From Bacillota bacterium (lineage in GTDB: Bacteria > Bacillota > Clostridia > Peptostreptococcales > Anaerovoracaceae), in contig JAUNFA010000005.1 in assembly GCA_030525285.1 (NCBI GenBank), positions 44,838 to 108,837 on the forward strand: DNA of 64,000 nucleotides. Direction: 5' to 3'. The notes below the pieces were generated by a model. The model had not been told where the DNA came from. It worked only from the letters and a program-made list of their open reading frames with translations, and did not search any database. Positions 55,129 to 63,992 of the stretch are shown here, in pieces (the first letter of the stretch is position 1; each line of letters opens with the position of its first letter). The translations under genes and the position numbers were made by a program.

Positions 55129-56091
55129 ATGTTAAGTGCAATGAAGGAAAAGCTCAAGGCTGAAAGAAAAAGAATGGTATTTACAGAGGGCCCTGACAAG
55201 AGAATTCAGGAGGCTGCTGTACGTCTTATGAGTGAAGATCTTATGGATGTAATCCTCGTTGGTGATACTGAAGCAATTAAGGCAACTTCACAGGCTGAGG
55301 GCTTTGATATCTCAGGTGCAACTGTTGTAGATCCTGCAACATACGAAAGAATGGATGAAATGGTTGACATGATGGTAGAGCTGAGAAAGGGTAAGATGTC
55401 TGCTGAAGAATGCAGAGAACTTCTCCAGAGCGGCAACTATTTCGGAACAATGCTGGTAAAGATGGGCGAAGGAGACTGCCTTATCGGTGGAGTAACTTAT
55501 TCAACTGCAGATACAGTAAGACCTGCTCTTCAGATTGTTAAGAAGAAGCCTGGATACAAGAGTGTATCATCATGCTACATTATGGTTAAGGAAGGTGCAG
55601 ATATGCTTTGCATGGGAGACCCTGCAATCAATATTAAGCCTACTTCAGAAGAACTTGCAGAATCAGCTGTAGAGGCTGCAAGAACTGCCAAGATCTTTGG
55701 AATGGATCCGAAGGTAGCAATGCTTTCATATTCAACTCTGGGATCAGGTAATGGAGAAGATGTAGACAGAGTAAGAGCTGCAGTTGACATTGCAAGAGAA
55801 ATGGATCCTGAACTGGTTATTGACGGTGAACTTCAGTTTGATGCGGCAATCGATCCTGTAGTTGCAGCCACAAAGTGCAAGGGTTCAAAGGTTGCAGGTC
55901 ATGCTAACGTATTTATTTTCCCTGAAATACAGTCAGCAAACATCGGTTGCAAGATTTTCCAGAGAATCGGTGGATACGAATTAATCGGACCTATCATGCA
56001 GGGACTTAATGCTCCTATTAATGACATGAGCAGAGGCAGTGTTACAGAAGATGTTTACAAGATGTCAATTATCACAGCTGTATTAGGCTAA
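55129..56091 (+). CDS. pta: Phosphate acetyltransferase
   Basis: 320 residues. Converts acetyl-CoA and phosphate to acetyl phosphate, giving ATP by acetate kinase in fermenters. Recognised by VFTEGPDKRIQEAAVRL, AMLSYSTLGSGNG, DGELQFDAAIDP and VFIFPEIQSANIGCK. ackA is not adjacent in this window. The AAAGGAG site is about 14 bases from the ATG, a long spacing. Ends in a terminator. Confidence 0.96.
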   Translation: MLSAMKEKLKAERKRMVFTEGPDKRIQEAAVRLMSEDLMDVILVGDTEAIKATSQAEGFDISGATVVDPATYERMDEMVDMMVELRKGKMSAEECRELLQSGNYFGTMLVKMGEGDCLIGGVTYSTADTVRPALQIVKKKPGYKSVSSCYIMVKEGADMLCMGDPAINIKPTSEELAESAVEAARTAKIFGMDPKVAMLSYSTLGSGNGEDVDRVRAAVDIAREMDPELVIDGELQFDAAIDPVVAATKCKGSKVAGHANVFIFPEIQSANIGCKIFQRIGGYELIGPIMQGLNAPINDMSRGSVTEDVYKMSIITAVLG

Positions 56092-56137
56092 GAAGATATG
56101 TTGATTGTCTGAAAGAAAGACAAAGTGAAATTGAACA

Positions 56138-56189
56138 GACCTTCAATTGTTGGAAATATGAAATCTAACGATTGAAGGTCGTTTTTTTT
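56138..56189 (+). terminator. Terminator after pta
   Basis: 10-bp perfect stem GACCTTCAAT (56138-56147) / ATTGAAGGTC (56171-56180), extended inward with G-U pairs, followed by G and eight T. Confidence 0.9.
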
Positions 56190-56200
56190 GTTGGGGAAAT

Positions 56201-56229
56201 TTGACTTTTAAATGGTATTACGTTAAAAT
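56201..56229 (+). promoter_or_regulatory. Predicted cls promoter
   Basis: TTGACT (56201-56206), 17-base spacer, TAAAAT (56224-56229); leader about 35 bases to the cls ATG. Confidence 0.65.
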
Positions 56230-56271
56230 TATTATTTGAGAAATTGCAGATAAGAAAAAAGGTGTTAATTA

Positions 56272-57822
56272 ATGGCAACAGGATTCAAAAGGTTTTGGAA
56301 ATTAGTATTCGGCAGAACTACTATATTAGCCGTTCTTATTATTACTCAGATAGTTCTTCTCTTTGGAGGATTTGCTGTGTTGAGTAGCAGGGTCATGGCA
56401 ATTCAGTATTGTGTGGTTTTCCTGGTAATAGCCATACTCATGTATCTGCTCAATTCAAGAATGGACTCCGATTTCAAACTGATGTGGATTATCATCATAC
56501 TTGCAGCTCCGGTGCTGGGAGTGGCATTCTTTGCATTTACAAAGTTTCAGTATGGTGTGGACCGCATAAGAAGAAGAATCAATGCGGTAGAGGATGTTCA
56601 GAAGCCGTACAGAACGCAGAATATTGATGCGGTTGAAAGAATAAAGAATGAAATGCCCAGAGACGTGGGTATTATTAACTACCTCGACAGACAGGCAAAT
56701 TTTCCTGTATATGACAATGCCAGTGTCAAGTACTTTCCTCTTGGCGAAGACAAGTTCAAGGAGCTTGTGATTCAGTTGGAAAGAGCGGAAGAATACATTT
56801 TCATGGAATATTTCATTATTGCACGTGGATATATGTGGGATACAGTTCTTGAAATACTTAAGCGAAAGGTAGCCGAAGGCGTAGAAGTTCGATTACTGTA
56901 TGACGGGACGAACACCCTTTCACTTTTACCGCTTAACTATGCACGGAAACTCAATGAATGCGGAATCCAATGTAAGGTTTTTTCTCCCATGATACCTTTT
57001 CTGGCAACTCATCAGAACAATAGAGATCACAGAAAAATAGTCGTAATTGATGGTAAGGTGGCATTTACCGGCGGTATTAATTTAGCCGATGAATACATAA
57101 ACAAAATAGAAAGATTTGGGCACTGGAAGGATACGGCCATAATGGTTCAGGGAGATGCGGTTAATAGCTTTACGCTAATGTTTCTTCAGATGTGGGATGT
57201 AGGTTCCGAAAAAATGTCCGATTACTCTTCCTATCTCAGATACGGTAATCTGCCGGAACTTGGAATGAGAAACGGTGGATATATAGTTCCGTACGGTGAT
57301 AGCCCACTTGATGATGTTCTTACAGGAGAATGCGTATATCTTGATATCATAAACAGCGCAACGGATTATGTACATATAATGACACCATATCTAATACTCG
57401 ATGAAGAAATGATTGACTGCCTGACATTTGCAGCCCATAGAGGTGTGGATGTAAAGCTTATTCTGCCACATGTTCCAGATAAGCAATATGCATATATGCT
57501 TGCGAGAAGCTACTATGCGGAATTGATAAAAGAAGGTGTCAAGATATATGAGTATACGCCGGGATTCGTTCATGCAAAAGTATTCACAAGCGATGATGTT
57601 AAGGGGGTTGTTGGAACAATTAATCTGGATTTCAGAAGTCTTTACCTTCACTTTGAATGTGCAGCATACATATGGCGAAATCCGGTAATATATGACATTG
57701 AAGCGGATTTTCAGGATACCCTTGCGCAATGCCAGGAAATTACAATCAAAGATTGCAAATCATATAATAAATTAAAACTGCTCGTAGGAAGAATTCTGAG
57801 GCTGATTGCACCACTCATGTAG
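56272..57822 (+). CDS. cls: Cardiolipin synthase (phospholipase D family)
   Basis: 516 residues. Two N-terminal membrane segments (~15-38, ~43-85 as a pair) and two HKD motifs: DHRKIVVIDGKVAFTGG and VHAKVFTSDDVKGVVGT, each HxKxxxxD. Joins two phosphatidylglycerols. The ribosome binding site is weak (AAAAGGTG upstream). Followed by an mtaD-like deaminase with AGGAGG in the 22-base gap. Confidence 0.94.
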   Translation: MATGFKRFWKLVFGRTTILAVLIITQIVLLFGGFAVLSSRVMAIQYCVVFLVIAILMYLLNSRMDSDFKLMWIIIILAAPVLGVAFFAFTKFQYGVDRIRRRINAVEDVQKPYRTQNIDAVERIKNEMPRDVGIINYLDRQANFPVYDNASVKYFPLGEDKFKELVIQLERAEEYIFMEYFIIARGYMWDTVLEILKRKVAEGVEVRLLYDGTNTLSLLPLNYARKLNECGIQCKVFSPMIPFLATHQNNRDHRKIVVIDGKVAFTGGINLADEYINKIERFGHWKDTAIMVQGDAVNSFTLMFLQMWDVGSEKMSDYSSYLRYGNLPELGMRNGGYIVPYGDSPLDDVLTGECVYLDIINSATDYVHIMTPYLILDEEMIDCLTFAAHRGVDVKLILPHVPDKQYAYMLARSYYAELIKEGVKIYEYTPGFVHAKVFTSDDVKGVVGTINLDFRSLYLHFECAAYIWRNPVIYDIEADFQDTLAQCQEITIKDCKSYNKLKLLVGRILRLIAPLM

Positions 57823-57844
57823 CGGGTGGTAGATAGGAGGACAA

Positions 57845-59131
57845 ATGTTATTTACTGATATTACTGTACTTGACGAGAACCTCAAGGTGAGGGAGAACTG
57901 CTATGTTGCAGTGGATAAGGACAGGATTTCATACATAGGTGATACAATGCCCGATGAGTATAACGGCAGAGTTTACGATGGATCGGGTAAATTACTCATG
58001 AGCGGATTTTATAATGCTCATGCTCATTCACCAATGGCTCTAATGAGAGGATACGGAGAAAATCTGAACCTTCAGGACTGGCTTAACAAAAGGATATTCC
58101 CTTTTGAAGATAAACTTGACGGAGAGGCAGTTTATAACGGAACAATGCTGTGCATGGCTGAATCATTCAGATACGGCATTGTCTCAACAAGTGACATGTA
58201 TTACTTTTGTGAAGATATGGCGAGAGCTGTCCTTGAATGCGGAGCCAAGGCCAATATATCCAGATCTATTGTAAATTTTGCAGGAATAGACCCTGGGAAG
58301 CTTCCGTCAATGAAAGAAGCTGAAGAATTATATGGCAGATTTCATAACACAGGTGCAGGTAGACTTAAGATTGACATGAGTCTTCATGCCGAATATACAT
58401 CAGACTTTGCGACAGCCTGTGCACTTGCAGATTTTGCACGTTCACTCGACACAGTTAATCATATTCACGTATCAGAAACTGCTGGGGAACACAGGGAATG
58501 CATTGAAAGACATGGCCTGACTCCGGCTGCATATCTTGCTAAAGCAGGGTTGTTTGACAGACCGGCAATTGCGGCACATTGTGTATATTCAACAGATGAA
58601 GACCTGGATATTTTTAAAACCAAGGGAGTTACAGTCACAACAAATCCTGTCAGCAACATGAAGCTGGCCAGTGGTATATGCAATGTGGATAAAATAATAA
58701 AAAGAGGAATTAATCTTGCAATAGGTACAGACAGTGTAGCGAGCAATAACAGCCTTAATTTTATCGAAGAAATGAAAATCATGGCCATCGGATGCAAGGC
58801 GACAACTTTAAATCCTGAAGCGGTTACCCCTGAAGATGCAGTAAGAGCGGCTACTCTTGGCGGAGCTAAGGCTCAGGGAAGAAAAGATTGCGGCGCTCTC
58901 AAAGTTGGTAACAAAGCGGACCTTATTGTTCTGGACGTATCGGTACCGAATATGTACCCGGTACATAATATGGTGAACAATCTGGTTTACAGCGCAAGCG
59001 GATCGGATGTATTGCTTACGATGATTGATGGACAGGTCGTTTATGATAACGGTGAGTATCCTACTATAGATATAGAAAAAGTTATTTCAAATGCAAATAA
59101 GTCAACTAAAGAAATATTAAAGAGGTTATAG
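57845..59131 (+). CDS. mtaD: Amidohydrolase, 5-methylthioadenosine/S-adenosylhomocysteine deaminase (MtaD-like)
   Basis: 428 residues, TIM-barrel metallo-hydrolase. Metal ligands: HAHSPMALMRG, HVSETAGEH, AHCV and GTDSVASNN, with the family's ending GNKADLIVLD. MtaD-type enzymes deaminate MTA/SAH; guanine- or other nucleoside-related substrates cannot be excluded. The unusual HAH in place of HTH is common in this subgroup. It abuts the flippase gene with no gap. Confidence 0.88.
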   Translation: MLFTDITVLDENLKVRENCYVAVDKDRISYIGDTMPDEYNGRVYDGSGKLLMSGFYNAHAHSPMALMRGYGENLNLQDWLNKRIFPFEDKLDGEAVYNGTMLCMAESFRYGIVSTSDMYYFCEDMARAVLECGAKANISRSIVNFAGIDPGKLPSMKEAEELYGRFHNTGAGRLKIDMSLHAEYTSDFATACALADFARSLDTVNHIHVSETAGEHRECIERHGLTPAAYLAKAGLFDRPAIAAHCVYSTDEDLDIFKTKGVTVTTNPVSNMKLASGICNVDKIIKRGINLAIGTDSVASNNSLNFIEEMKIMAIGCKATTLNPEAVTPEDAVRAATLGGAKAQGRKDCGALKVGNKADLIVLDVSVPNMYPVHNMVNNLVYSASGSDVLLTMIDGQVVYDNGEYPTIDIEKVISNANKSTKEILKRL

Positions 59132-60766
59132 ATGTCGGAAAGTACGAAAAAATCCATGATATCCGGGGCTGCTATACTTGCTGTAGCTGGATTGTTTGTA
59201 AAGTTCCTGGGAGCATTTTTTAGAATTCCCCTCGGTAACATGATAGGAACTGTAGGAATGGCCAATTATACGCCGGCTTATTCTCTTTACAACTTCCTGC
59301 TGGTGTTTTCAACAACAGGACTTCCTGTAGCTGTTTCAAAAATGGTGTCGGAACGAAGAGCAGTCGGAATGTATTACGAGGCTGAACGCGTATTTAAGCT
59401 TTCCAGAACTTTGATGGTAGTGCTGGGAATAGCTGGATGCTGTTTTGTATTCTTTTTTGCAGATGCCATTGCAGAACTGGTGAATGTGCCGGGATCAGCA
59501 CTTTCTATGAAGGCAACGGCGCCGGCACTGGTGCTTGTTCCTCTGATGGCATCATATAGGGGCTATTTTCAGGGAATGCAGGAAATGTCTCCGACAGCAT
59601 TGTCCCAGATTGTTGAACAGGTATTCAGAGTGGGCATAGGGCTTGCACTTGCCATAGTGCTTATGAACAGCAGTCTTTTCTCGGATTTCACAGCACAGGA
59701 AAGAGGTGCTGCGGGCGGATGTTTCGGAGCAAGCGCGGGAGCCTTCGGTGGTCTTATGGCGGTGCTCATAATTTACGTGGTAAAAAGGAGCAAGGTAAAG
59801 GCAGAGATACGTGGAGATAAAGAGGCTAAGTCTGAAAAATCAGCAAAACTTATTAAACGTATACTCTGGATTGCTATTCCAATTACAATAGGTACGGCAA
59901 TTATGCCGATTGTAAATCTTGTTGACGCCGGTATCGTATCTACAAGGCTGGTGGCATCGGGATGGGATCCTCTTGAAGCTCAGGATTTCTATGGTCAGTT
60001 GACGGGATTTGCTTCACCCCTAGTAGGCTTTCCTCAAATACTTACACAGGCAGTAGTGTTGAGCCTTGTGCCTATGGTATCTGCTGCATACAGAAGAAAA
60101 GATACGACAGAACTTCACAATAATCTTACTCTGGGATTCAGAATGTCGATGATTATTGGAATTCCTTGTGCTACAGGACTGTTCGTGCTTGCCAAACCAG
60201 TTCTTATGCTGCTGTATTACACACAGAAGGAAAGTGCGATAAGTGCAACACCATGCCTGCAGATACTGGCAGTAGGATTCGTATTTTTGTCTATTGTTCT
60301 TACAATTACAGGTGGATTGCAGGGAATAACAAAGCAGATGATTCCGGTTATAAACCTGTTTATAGGCGTTGTAATGAAGTTCATAATTACATGGGTGCTG
60401 GTAGCGATACCAGTTATTAACGTTAAAGGAGCTGCAATTGGTACGGTATGTGCTTATGCAATAGCAGCAACTTTGGATACGATTTTCCTAATCAAATTCA
60501 CTAAGGTAAAATTCCCATGGAATAAAATATTTGTCAAACCGCTTATTTCATCAATTATAATGGGCATAGTTGCTGTTGCTGCATATAAGGTGGTACTTAT
60601 GATTACGGCAAGCAATTTAATGGGTACCGCAATTGCCATAATTATAGCAATACCTCTTTACGGAATTCTGGTAATAAAGACAAAGGCAATAAGCAGAGAT
60701 GAAATGATGGGAATTTCCATAGGCAGAAAGATTGCTCGAATTTGTGATAAGCTTCATCTTTGGTAA
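59132..60766 (+). CDS. MATE/MVF-type polysaccharide or lipid II flippase (SpoVB/MurJ-like)
   Basis: 544 residues, about 14 membrane segments. N-terminal AILAVAGLFVKFLGAFFRIPLGNMIG and MKATAPALVLVPLMASYRGYFQGMQEMSPTA are typical of the SpoVB/YtgP group of the MOP superfamily, which flip lipid-linked cell-wall precursors. SpoVB-type genes occur in many non-spore-formers, so this is not evidence of sporulation. AAGAGG lies before the ATG at the end of mtaD. Confidence 0.9.
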   Translation: MSESTKKSMISGAAILAVAGLFVKFLGAFFRIPLGNMIGTVGMANYTPAYSLYNFLLVFSTTGLPVAVSKMVSERRAVGMYYEAERVFKLSRTLMVVLGIAGCCFVFFFADAIAELVNVPGSALSMKATAPALVLVPLMASYRGYFQGMQEMSPTALSQIVEQVFRVGIGLALAIVLMNSSLFSDFTAQERGAAGGCFGASAGAFGGLMAVLIIYVVKRSKVKAEIRGDKEAKSEKSAKLIKRILWIAIPITIGTAIMPIVNLVDAGIVSTRLVASGWDPLEAQDFYGQLTGFASPLVGFPQILTQAVVLSLVPMVSAAYRRKDTTELHNNLTLGFRMSMIIGIPCATGLFVLAKPVLMLLYYTQKESAISATPCLQILAVGFVFLSIVLTITGGLQGITKQMIPVINLFIGVVMKFIITWVLVAIPVINVKGAAIGTVCAYAIAATLDTIFLIKFTKVKFPWNKIFVKPLISSIIMGIVAVAAYKVVLMITASNLMGTAIAIIIAIPLYGILVIKTKAISRDEMMGISIGRKIARICDKLHLW

Positions 60767-60820
60767 TAAGGTGAATGTTGATTAAAGTAAGGTGAAAGCT
60801 GTGAAAAGGTGCAGTTTGGC

Positions 60821-60849
60821 TTGACAAATACGCACAAAAACAGCATAAT
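60821..60849 (+). promoter_or_regulatory. Predicted hup promoter
   Basis: TTGACA (60821-60826), 17-base spacer, CATAAT (60844-60849). Strong match, as expected for an abundant nucleoid protein; ~75-base leader. Confidence 0.75.
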
Positions 60850-60852
60850 ATG

Positions 60853-60884
60853 TATCGTGATGAGAACTTGCTCTCAATACGATA
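60853..60884 (+). repeat. Interrupted inverted repeat at the hup start region
   Basis: TATCGT (60853-60858) and GAGA (60862-60865) pair with TCTC (60872-60875) and ACGATA (60879-60884), with two unpaired triplets. It covers about +1 to +30 of the predicted transcript, so it could be a 5' mRNA hairpin or an operator. Confidence 0.5.
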
Positions 60885-60932
60885 TGAGTTAAACAGTGTA
60901 AGCTGATTTGTTATTTTAAGGAGGAATATTAG

Positions 60933-61211
60933 ATGAATAAAACTGAATTAGTAGCTGCAGTAGCAGAAAAGACTGGCTCAACTAAGAAAGAGGCTGAAGC
61001 AGCAGTTAATGCAATCGTTAACAGCGTTGAGGAAGCACTCGTTGCTGGTGATAAAGTACAGCTGATTGGATTTGGAACATTTGAAGTACGTGAAAGAAAG
61101 GCAAGACAGGGAAGAAACCCAAGAAAGCCTGGCGAAGTTATCGAAATTGAAGCTTCAAAGGCACCTGTATTCAAGGCTGGAAAGGCTCTTAAGGATGCAG
61201 TTAATAAATAA
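60933..61211 (+). CDS. hup: HU family DNA-binding protein
   Basis: 92 residues: [39 protein letters not shown] and [13 protein letters not shown], the DNA-binding beta-arm of HU. AAGGAGG before the ATG. Followed by a terminator, then rqcP, the conserved Firmicute order. Confidence 0.98.
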   Translation: MNKTELVAAVAEKTGSTKKEAEAAVNAIVNSVEEALVAGDKVQLIGFGTFEVRERKARQGRNPRKPGEVIEIEASKAPVFKAGKALKDAVNK

Positions 61212-61225
61212 TTAGCTATAATTTG

Positions 61226-61252
61226 AGGAGCGACAGTGTTGCTCCTTTTTTT
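61226..61252 (+). terminator. Terminator after hup
   Basis: 9-bp stem AGGAGCGAC (61226-61234) / GTTGCTCCT (61238-61246), one G-U pair, 3-base loop, followed by seven T. Confidence 0.88.
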
Positions 61253-61270
61253 ATTATCGGAAGGATTAAA

Positions 61271-61513
61271 ATGAGAATTGATAAATTCCTTAAAAATTCA
61301 AGAATAATCAAGAGACGTACCGTCGCTAAAGATGCGTGTGATCAGGGAAGAGTATCCGTTAATGACAAGCAAGCAAAGGCGGGTACAGAGGTTCAGGTTG
61401 GAGATGAAATATTTGTCCAGTTTGGTAACGGAAGTCTGCGAGTGGAAGTACTGGCTCTTACCGAATCCTGTCGCAAGGAGGATGCTGCAGGAATGTATCG
61501 CGTTATCGAATAA
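61271..61513 (+). CDS. rqcP: S4-domain RNA-binding protein RqcP (YabO)
   Basis: 80 residues. MRIDKFLKNSRIIKRRTVAKDACDQGRVSVNDKQAKAG is the S4 fold of the RqcP/Hsp15 family, which helps RqcH add alanine tails on stalled 50S-peptidyl-tRNA complexes. ATG at 61271 follows GGAAGG; an earlier in-frame start at 61223 lies in the terminator and is rejected. Typical place after hup. Confidence 0.93.
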   Translation: MRIDKFLKNSRIIKRRTVAKDACDQGRVSVNDKQAKAGTEVQVGDEIFVQFGNGSLRVEVLALTESCRKEDAAGMYRVIE

Positions 61514-61530
61514 TTCTTCGGGAGGCTGTT

Positions 61531-62817
61531 ATGGCAACAGAAAACAGAAACTATAATAAAACATCTGGGAGAAAAAACACAAAAGTAATTATCGCTGTAT
61601 TGATATTATTAGTACTTGTTGTGTCCTGCGGAGGATTTATTCTCTGGTACTTGTCAAAGGATAGCAGAGATGACGCGGGTGAGAAAAGACTATTTCCGGC
61701 TAAAGAAACTCAGACGATTACAGTGGGCAGTGTCGGAGATGTGATAATCCACGATCCTTTTCTAAGAAGCGACAGATACAAAAAATCCGACGGATACGAT
61801 TTTACCGATTGCTTCAAATTCACGGCGGATTTATATGAGAAACAGGACTACATGGTGGCAAATCTGGAGACGACTCTTGCAGGTAAGTCTGCAGGATATT
61901 CCGGATACCCGCTTTTTAATTCCCCGGATGCCATTGCGGATGCTTTGCATGAAAGCGGTATAGACATGATGCTGCTGGCAAACAACCATATATACGACAC
62001 AGGTAAAAGTGGATTCCAGCGCACGGCAAAGGTACTTGACGAGAAGGGATATTCGCATACAGGAGTGCGTGGTGACACGGGCGAAGCAAAATATGCAGTC
62101 AAAGATATTAACGGGATAAAGGTCGGATTTATTAATTACACATACGAGACTCCAGCTTCAAATGGCAAGGCTATAAACGGCAATAAAATGGACAATGCGT
62201 CAGCGCAGCTGCTCAATTCTTTTAAACCGAAGAACCTGCAGCCTTTTTATGATGAAGCAATCAGGCAGGTGGCTCTAATGAAGCTTGCCGGAGCAGAATT
62301 TATTATATTCTATCCTCATTGGGGGCAGGAATATAAGCTGGAAGCTCATGGATATATGAACAAGATGGCTCAAAAGATGTGTGATATGGGAGTTGATGCC
62401 ATAATAGGAGGGCACCCGCATGTTGTTGAACCTGTTGATGTTGTTAAATCCTCTGATGGTAAGCACAAGACATTTGTAGCATATTCTATGGGAAATCACC
62501 TGTCAAATCAGAGACGGGAAATGATTACCTCAATGCCTACAGGTCATACAGAGGATGGAATCATGGTAAATCTTGAAATATCAAGAGATGCCTCAGGGGA
62601 AGTAAAATTGACAAATGTGGAAACAGTTCCTACATGGGTTTACAAGAAGAAAGGTGCAAATGCAGTATATTATGTAATTCCTCTTAATGATGTGGACAAT
62701 ATAGAAAATGTGACAGGAATTTCCGGCATTAAAGAAAGCTGCAAAGCATCGAACAAAAGGACTCATGAAATTATCGACTCGGGAATGAAAAAGGTGAAAC
62801 AGGAATACGGATTCTAG
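61531..62817 (+). CDS. CapA family protein (PGA_cap metallophosphatase-like)
   Basis: 428 residues. One N-terminal membrane anchor (~20-42), then an extracytoplasmic CapA domain: VGSVGDVIIHDPF, ANLETTLAGKS, LLANNHIYDTG and HWGQEY...GGHPHVVEPV, which form the metal site of the calcineurin-like fold. Named after poly-gamma-glutamate capsule synthesis, but no capBC genes are near, so the substrate is unknown. AGGAGG-like GGGAGG before the ATG. Confidence 0.92.
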   Translation: MATENRNYNKTSGRKNTKVIIAVLILLVLVVSCGGFILWYLSKDSRDDAGEKRLFPAKETQTITVGSVGDVIIHDPFLRSDRYKKSDGYDFTDCFKFTADLYEKQDYMVANLETTLAGKSAGYSGYPLFNSPDAIADALHESGIDMMLLANNHIYDTGKSGFQRTAKVLDEKGYSHTGVRGDTGEAKYAVKDINGIKVGFINYTYETPASNGKAINGNKMDNASAQLLNSFKPKNLQPFYDEAIRQVALMKLAGAEFIIFYPHWGQEYKLEAHGYMNKMAQKMCDMGVDAIIGGHPHVVEPVDVVKSSDGKHKTFVAYSMGNHLSNQRREMITSMPTGHTEDGIMVNLEISRDASGEVKLTNVETVPTWVYKKKGANAVYYVIPLNDVDNIENVTGISGIKESCKASNKRTHEIIDSGMKKVKQEYGF

Positions 62818-62828
62818 GAAGGCGAGAA

Positions 62829-63992
62829 GTGTATAGAAATTATGCAGCTCTTTACAATTTTTCATATATGGCAATAGGAGCGCTGACACCGCTTATAGCT
62901 CAATATTTAAAATATGTTGGGTTTTCGGGTGCGCAGATTGGGACGATTACGGCTGCCGGGACTACGGTGGCCGTCTTTGCTTCTGTATTCTGGGGTGGCG
63001 TATACAGCAGTACACTTTCTAAGCACCGCGTGCTGATGCTGCTCATGATAATGGCGGCGACATCCGGTATTGTGCTGTCTCAGGTATCCGGGTATATAAC
63101 AACTGTTATTGTGTTCGGAGTAATGTACTTTTTTCAAGCTCCGGTAATAGCTCTTGCAGACGCCTTTACTGTAGATAGAAACAGTGGATTCGGAGGACTT
63201 AGAACCTGGGGTGCAGTGGGATTTGCTATGGGTGTGTGCATAACTGCCCGCGTAGTGGATTGCTTTTCACCGGCAGCCCTGTTTGTGGTCTATGTGAGCT
63301 GTTACCTTCTGGCATCAACATCAGTTTTTATAATAAGTAGGAAAACTTCATGCGGTGACATGGAAAGTAATAAAAAAACAGGATTCAGAGGATATCCCAA
63401 GGTGCTGGCAAATCGCCAATTGAGGAGACTGATACTATGTACATTCTTTTTTGGCGGAACAAATGTGGCGAACAACACATATTTCAGCTTTCTTTATACG
63501 GATGGTGGCGGAACACTTGCCGGAGTTGGAATATGTATGCTTATCATGGTAGGTTCTGAGGCACCATTTATGGCATACAGCAGGAAACTGTCAGACAGGT
63601 TTACCATAGAAAAGGTCATACTGGTGGCAATGATGGTATCTGTAATAAGATTCGCGCTATATGCAGCCGGATTACCCTGGTACCTGCTTATATTAACAGG
63701 ATTCATGCAGGGCATAGTTAACGGTCTGCTCCTTGTTGAGTTCGTCAGATATGTTGCGATGATTGCACCAGATCATATAAGAAGCCTTGCTATATCCACA
63801 TACTACATCATAGGAAGTCACATAAGCACTATTTTGTGTCAGGTTATAGGTGGTTATCTGCTGGAATATATGGGGTCATCAGGTGTATACGGATTCTTCT
63901 CTCTGTTTAATCTGGTGGGAATCATGTTATATATAATATTTGGCTTATGGAAATCTCAAAAAAGTGTTGACAATGATGATGTAAGTTGGTAG
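62829..63992 (+). CDS. MFS transporter (LacY/nucleoside-symporter-like, MFS_1-like)
   Basis: 387 residues, about 12 membrane segments. GSGFGGLRTWGAVGFAMG in the first half is typical of the MFS_1_like/PPP subgroup related to LacY and NupG. GTG start at 62829 after GGAAGGCGAG; no ATG fits the first membrane segment. Substrate unknown. It follows capA by 11 bases and is complete, ending 8 bases before the window edge. Confidence 0.88.
   Translation: MYRNYAALYNFSYMAIGALTPLIAQYLKYVGFSGAQIGTITAAGTTVAVFASVFWGGVYSSTLSKHRVLMLLMIMAATSGIVLSQVSGYITTVIVFGVMYFFQAPVIALADAFTVDRNSGFGGLRTWGAVGFAMGVCITARVVDCFSPAALFVVYVSCYLLASTSVFIISRKTSCGDMESNKKTGFRGYPKVLANRQLRRLILCTFFFGGTNVANNTYFSFLYTDGGGTLAGVGICMLIMVGSEAPFMAYSRKLSDRFTIEKVILVAMMVSVIRFALYAAGLPWYLLILTGFMQGIVNGLLLVEFVRYVAMIAPDHIRSLAISTYYIIGSHISTILCQVIGGYLLEYMGSSGVYGFFSLFNLVGIMLYIIFGLWKSQKSVDNDDVSW

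Noticed and set aside
59132..60766. SpoVB-like protein as evidence that the organism forms spores
   Set aside because: Members of this flippase group occur widely in non-spore-formers and no other sporulation gene is in the window.
61531..62817. CapA-like protein as part of a poly-gamma-glutamate capsule operon
   Set aside because: No capB, capC or capD genes are present beside it; the name reflects the domain only.
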